From Anaerolineales bacterium (GTDB taxonomy: Bacteria > Chloroflexota > Anaerolineae > Anaerolineales > Villigracilaceae): a stretch of DNA of 64,000 nucleotides. The stretch is from NCBI GenBank assembly GCA_020634885.1, contig JACKAW010000009.1, forward strand, positions 55,728-119,727, given 5' to 3'. Position 1 is the first letter of the stretch. Each line of letters begins with the position of its first letter. This document shows, in pieces, positions 63,284 to 64,000 of this stretch. Made by a program: the position numbers and the translations under genes. The notes under the pieces are model-generated. The model saw only the letters and a list, made by a program, of their open reading frames with translations, had not been told where the DNA came from and made no database searches.

Positions 63284-64000
63284 TCATGATTCAGAGTTCG
63301 GTTCGGCAAGGGGTGCTGGCAGGGTAAAGTAAAACGTGGAGCCTTTTTCCGGCTCGCTTTCGACCCAGATTCTGCCTTTATGCACTTCAATTGTTCTCTT
63401 TACCAGCGCCAGACCCACCCCGGTACCTTCAGTGTCGGCATCTAATTTATTGAAGAGCCCGAACACGCGCTCCTGGTGTTGAGGCGCAATTCCAACCCCA
63501 TTATCACGGACATAGAAAATGGGCATTTCATTCTCTTCACCTGCCTGCCCGATCTCAATACGCGGATTTTCTCCCGAGAATTTGGCGGCATTATCGATCA
63601 GGTTTTGCAAGGCTTCGACCATTCGCGGACGGTCTACATAGACCGGAGGCATATCGGGCTGAATGCTCACTTGCGCCATCACCTTTTGAATGCGACCATG
63701 CACGATCTCGATGGCTTCCTGCACGATCTCATTAAATGGGACAACGGATGAAGGGTTGACCAGCCTTCCAAGGCGGGAGAGTTCGAGCAGGTCATTTAAC
63801 AGGGATTGCATTTTTTCAGTTGCGTCTGAAATACGTTTAATATCACTGCGCAGGCGTGCCTGATTGCCATTCATGACATCCTGTTCAAGAAAGCCGAGAA
63901 ATCCGCGAATGGTAATGACCGGAGATTTCAGGTCGTGGGAAACTGTGTAGGTAAAACGTTCAAGCTCGGCATTCTTGCTTTCCAATTCTTCGATCAGCCG
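63284..64000 (-). CDS. Sensor histidine kinase, C-terminal part
   Basis: 239 codons are visible; the gene runs off the window end, so sensor domains are not seen. A coiled-coil stretch (EELESKNAELERF) leads into the H-box YTVSHDLKSPVITIRG with the phospho-accepting His, N-box LIDNAAKFSG, G1 VRDNGVGI, F-box FGLFNKL and G2 GTGVGLALVKR. The HDLKSP form and NKLD loop are like phytochrome/PAS-type soluble kinases (HisKA). No response regulator is next to it inside the window. Confidence 0.9.
   Translation of the reverse strand, partial: RLIEELESKNAELERFTYTVSHDLKSPVITIRGFLGFLEQDVMNGNQARLRSDIKRISDATEKMQSLLNDLLELSRLGRLVNPSSVVPFNEIVQEAIEIVHGRIQKVMAQVSIQPDMPPVYVDRPRMVEALQNLIDNAAKFSGENPRIEIGQAGEENEMPIFYVRDNGVGIAPQHQERVFGLFNKLDADTEGTGVGLALVKRTIEVHKGRIWVESEPEKGSTFYFTLPAPLAEPNSES

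Overview
The window looks like a chromosomal segment of a Chloroflexota bacterium, most likely class Anaerolineae. This is inferred from gene content (many Thr/Pro-linker lipoproteins, tandem DarA-type c-di-AMP receptors, a large ComEC, MsrP/MsrQ, a three-polypeptide acyl-CoA carboxylase) and from palindromic intergenic repeats. It was not tested by any search. There are about 70 protein genes, one tRNA, no rRNA, no CRISPR array and no intact insertion sequence. Several genes have a TATAAT-like hexamer 6-9 nt before the start codon and no Shine-Dalgarno sequence, so leaderless transcription is probably common.

Layout. 1-9.8 kb: a partial HAD phosphatase, acetolactate decarboxylase, a PH-like protein, an SGNH-like lipoprotein, a small tyrosine phosphatase and a split biotin-dependent acyl-CoA carboxylase (carboxyltransferase, biotin carboxylase, biotin carrier). 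The carboxylase genes are separated by a four-helix-bundle cassette, a methyltransferase and an epimerase. 9.8-16.2 kb (minus strand): a UbiA prenyltransferase, RarD, a Ser/Thr kinase, and a csoR-copZ-copA copper operon with a visible CsoR operator. 16.2-24.9 kb: lipoproteins, galE, tRNA-Pro followed by a tandem repeat of its own 3' end, a degenerate NERD-like protein, a glycosyltransferase, rnhB and a dihydropyrimidinase. 24.9-30.8 kb: two minimal beta-carbonic-anhydrase-like proteins around a Sua5 gene, comEC and an S51-like peptidase.

30.8-36.7 kb is the most interesting region. It holds ccdA, a methionine-rich thioredoxin-like lipoprotein, a response regulator and histidine kinase, a thioredoxin-like lipoprotein with an in-frame TGA exactly at the first redox-cysteine position followed by a bacterial SECIS-like hairpin (a candidate secreted selenoprotein), msrP and msrQ. 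An 11-bp box (TTCTTACAAAA) occurs twice in the divergent promoter region and again, inverted, before the selenoprotein gene. Together these suggest one regulated envelope system for thiol relay and methionine-sulfoxide repair.

37-46 kb: a DsbA-like protein, deoxynucleoside kinase, ssb, panC, a hydrolase, and an operon of a CBS protein, an ion permease and two c-di-AMP receptor-like proteins. 46-54 kb: a dehydrogenase, GT39-type glycosyltransferase, redoxin, a cyclic-nucleotide-binding/PH membrane protein, def, recF and a queuosine-precursor transporter. 54-60.5 kb: a nucleoside salvage cluster (ribokinase, two nucleoside hydrolases, a complete ECF transporter with one degenerate ATPase signature). 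60.5-64 kb (minus strand): a PPC-domain protein, PAP2 phosphatase, a nucleotidyltransferase with a histone-H1-like tail, a conserved quinate-dehydrogenase-like protein and a partial histidine kinase.
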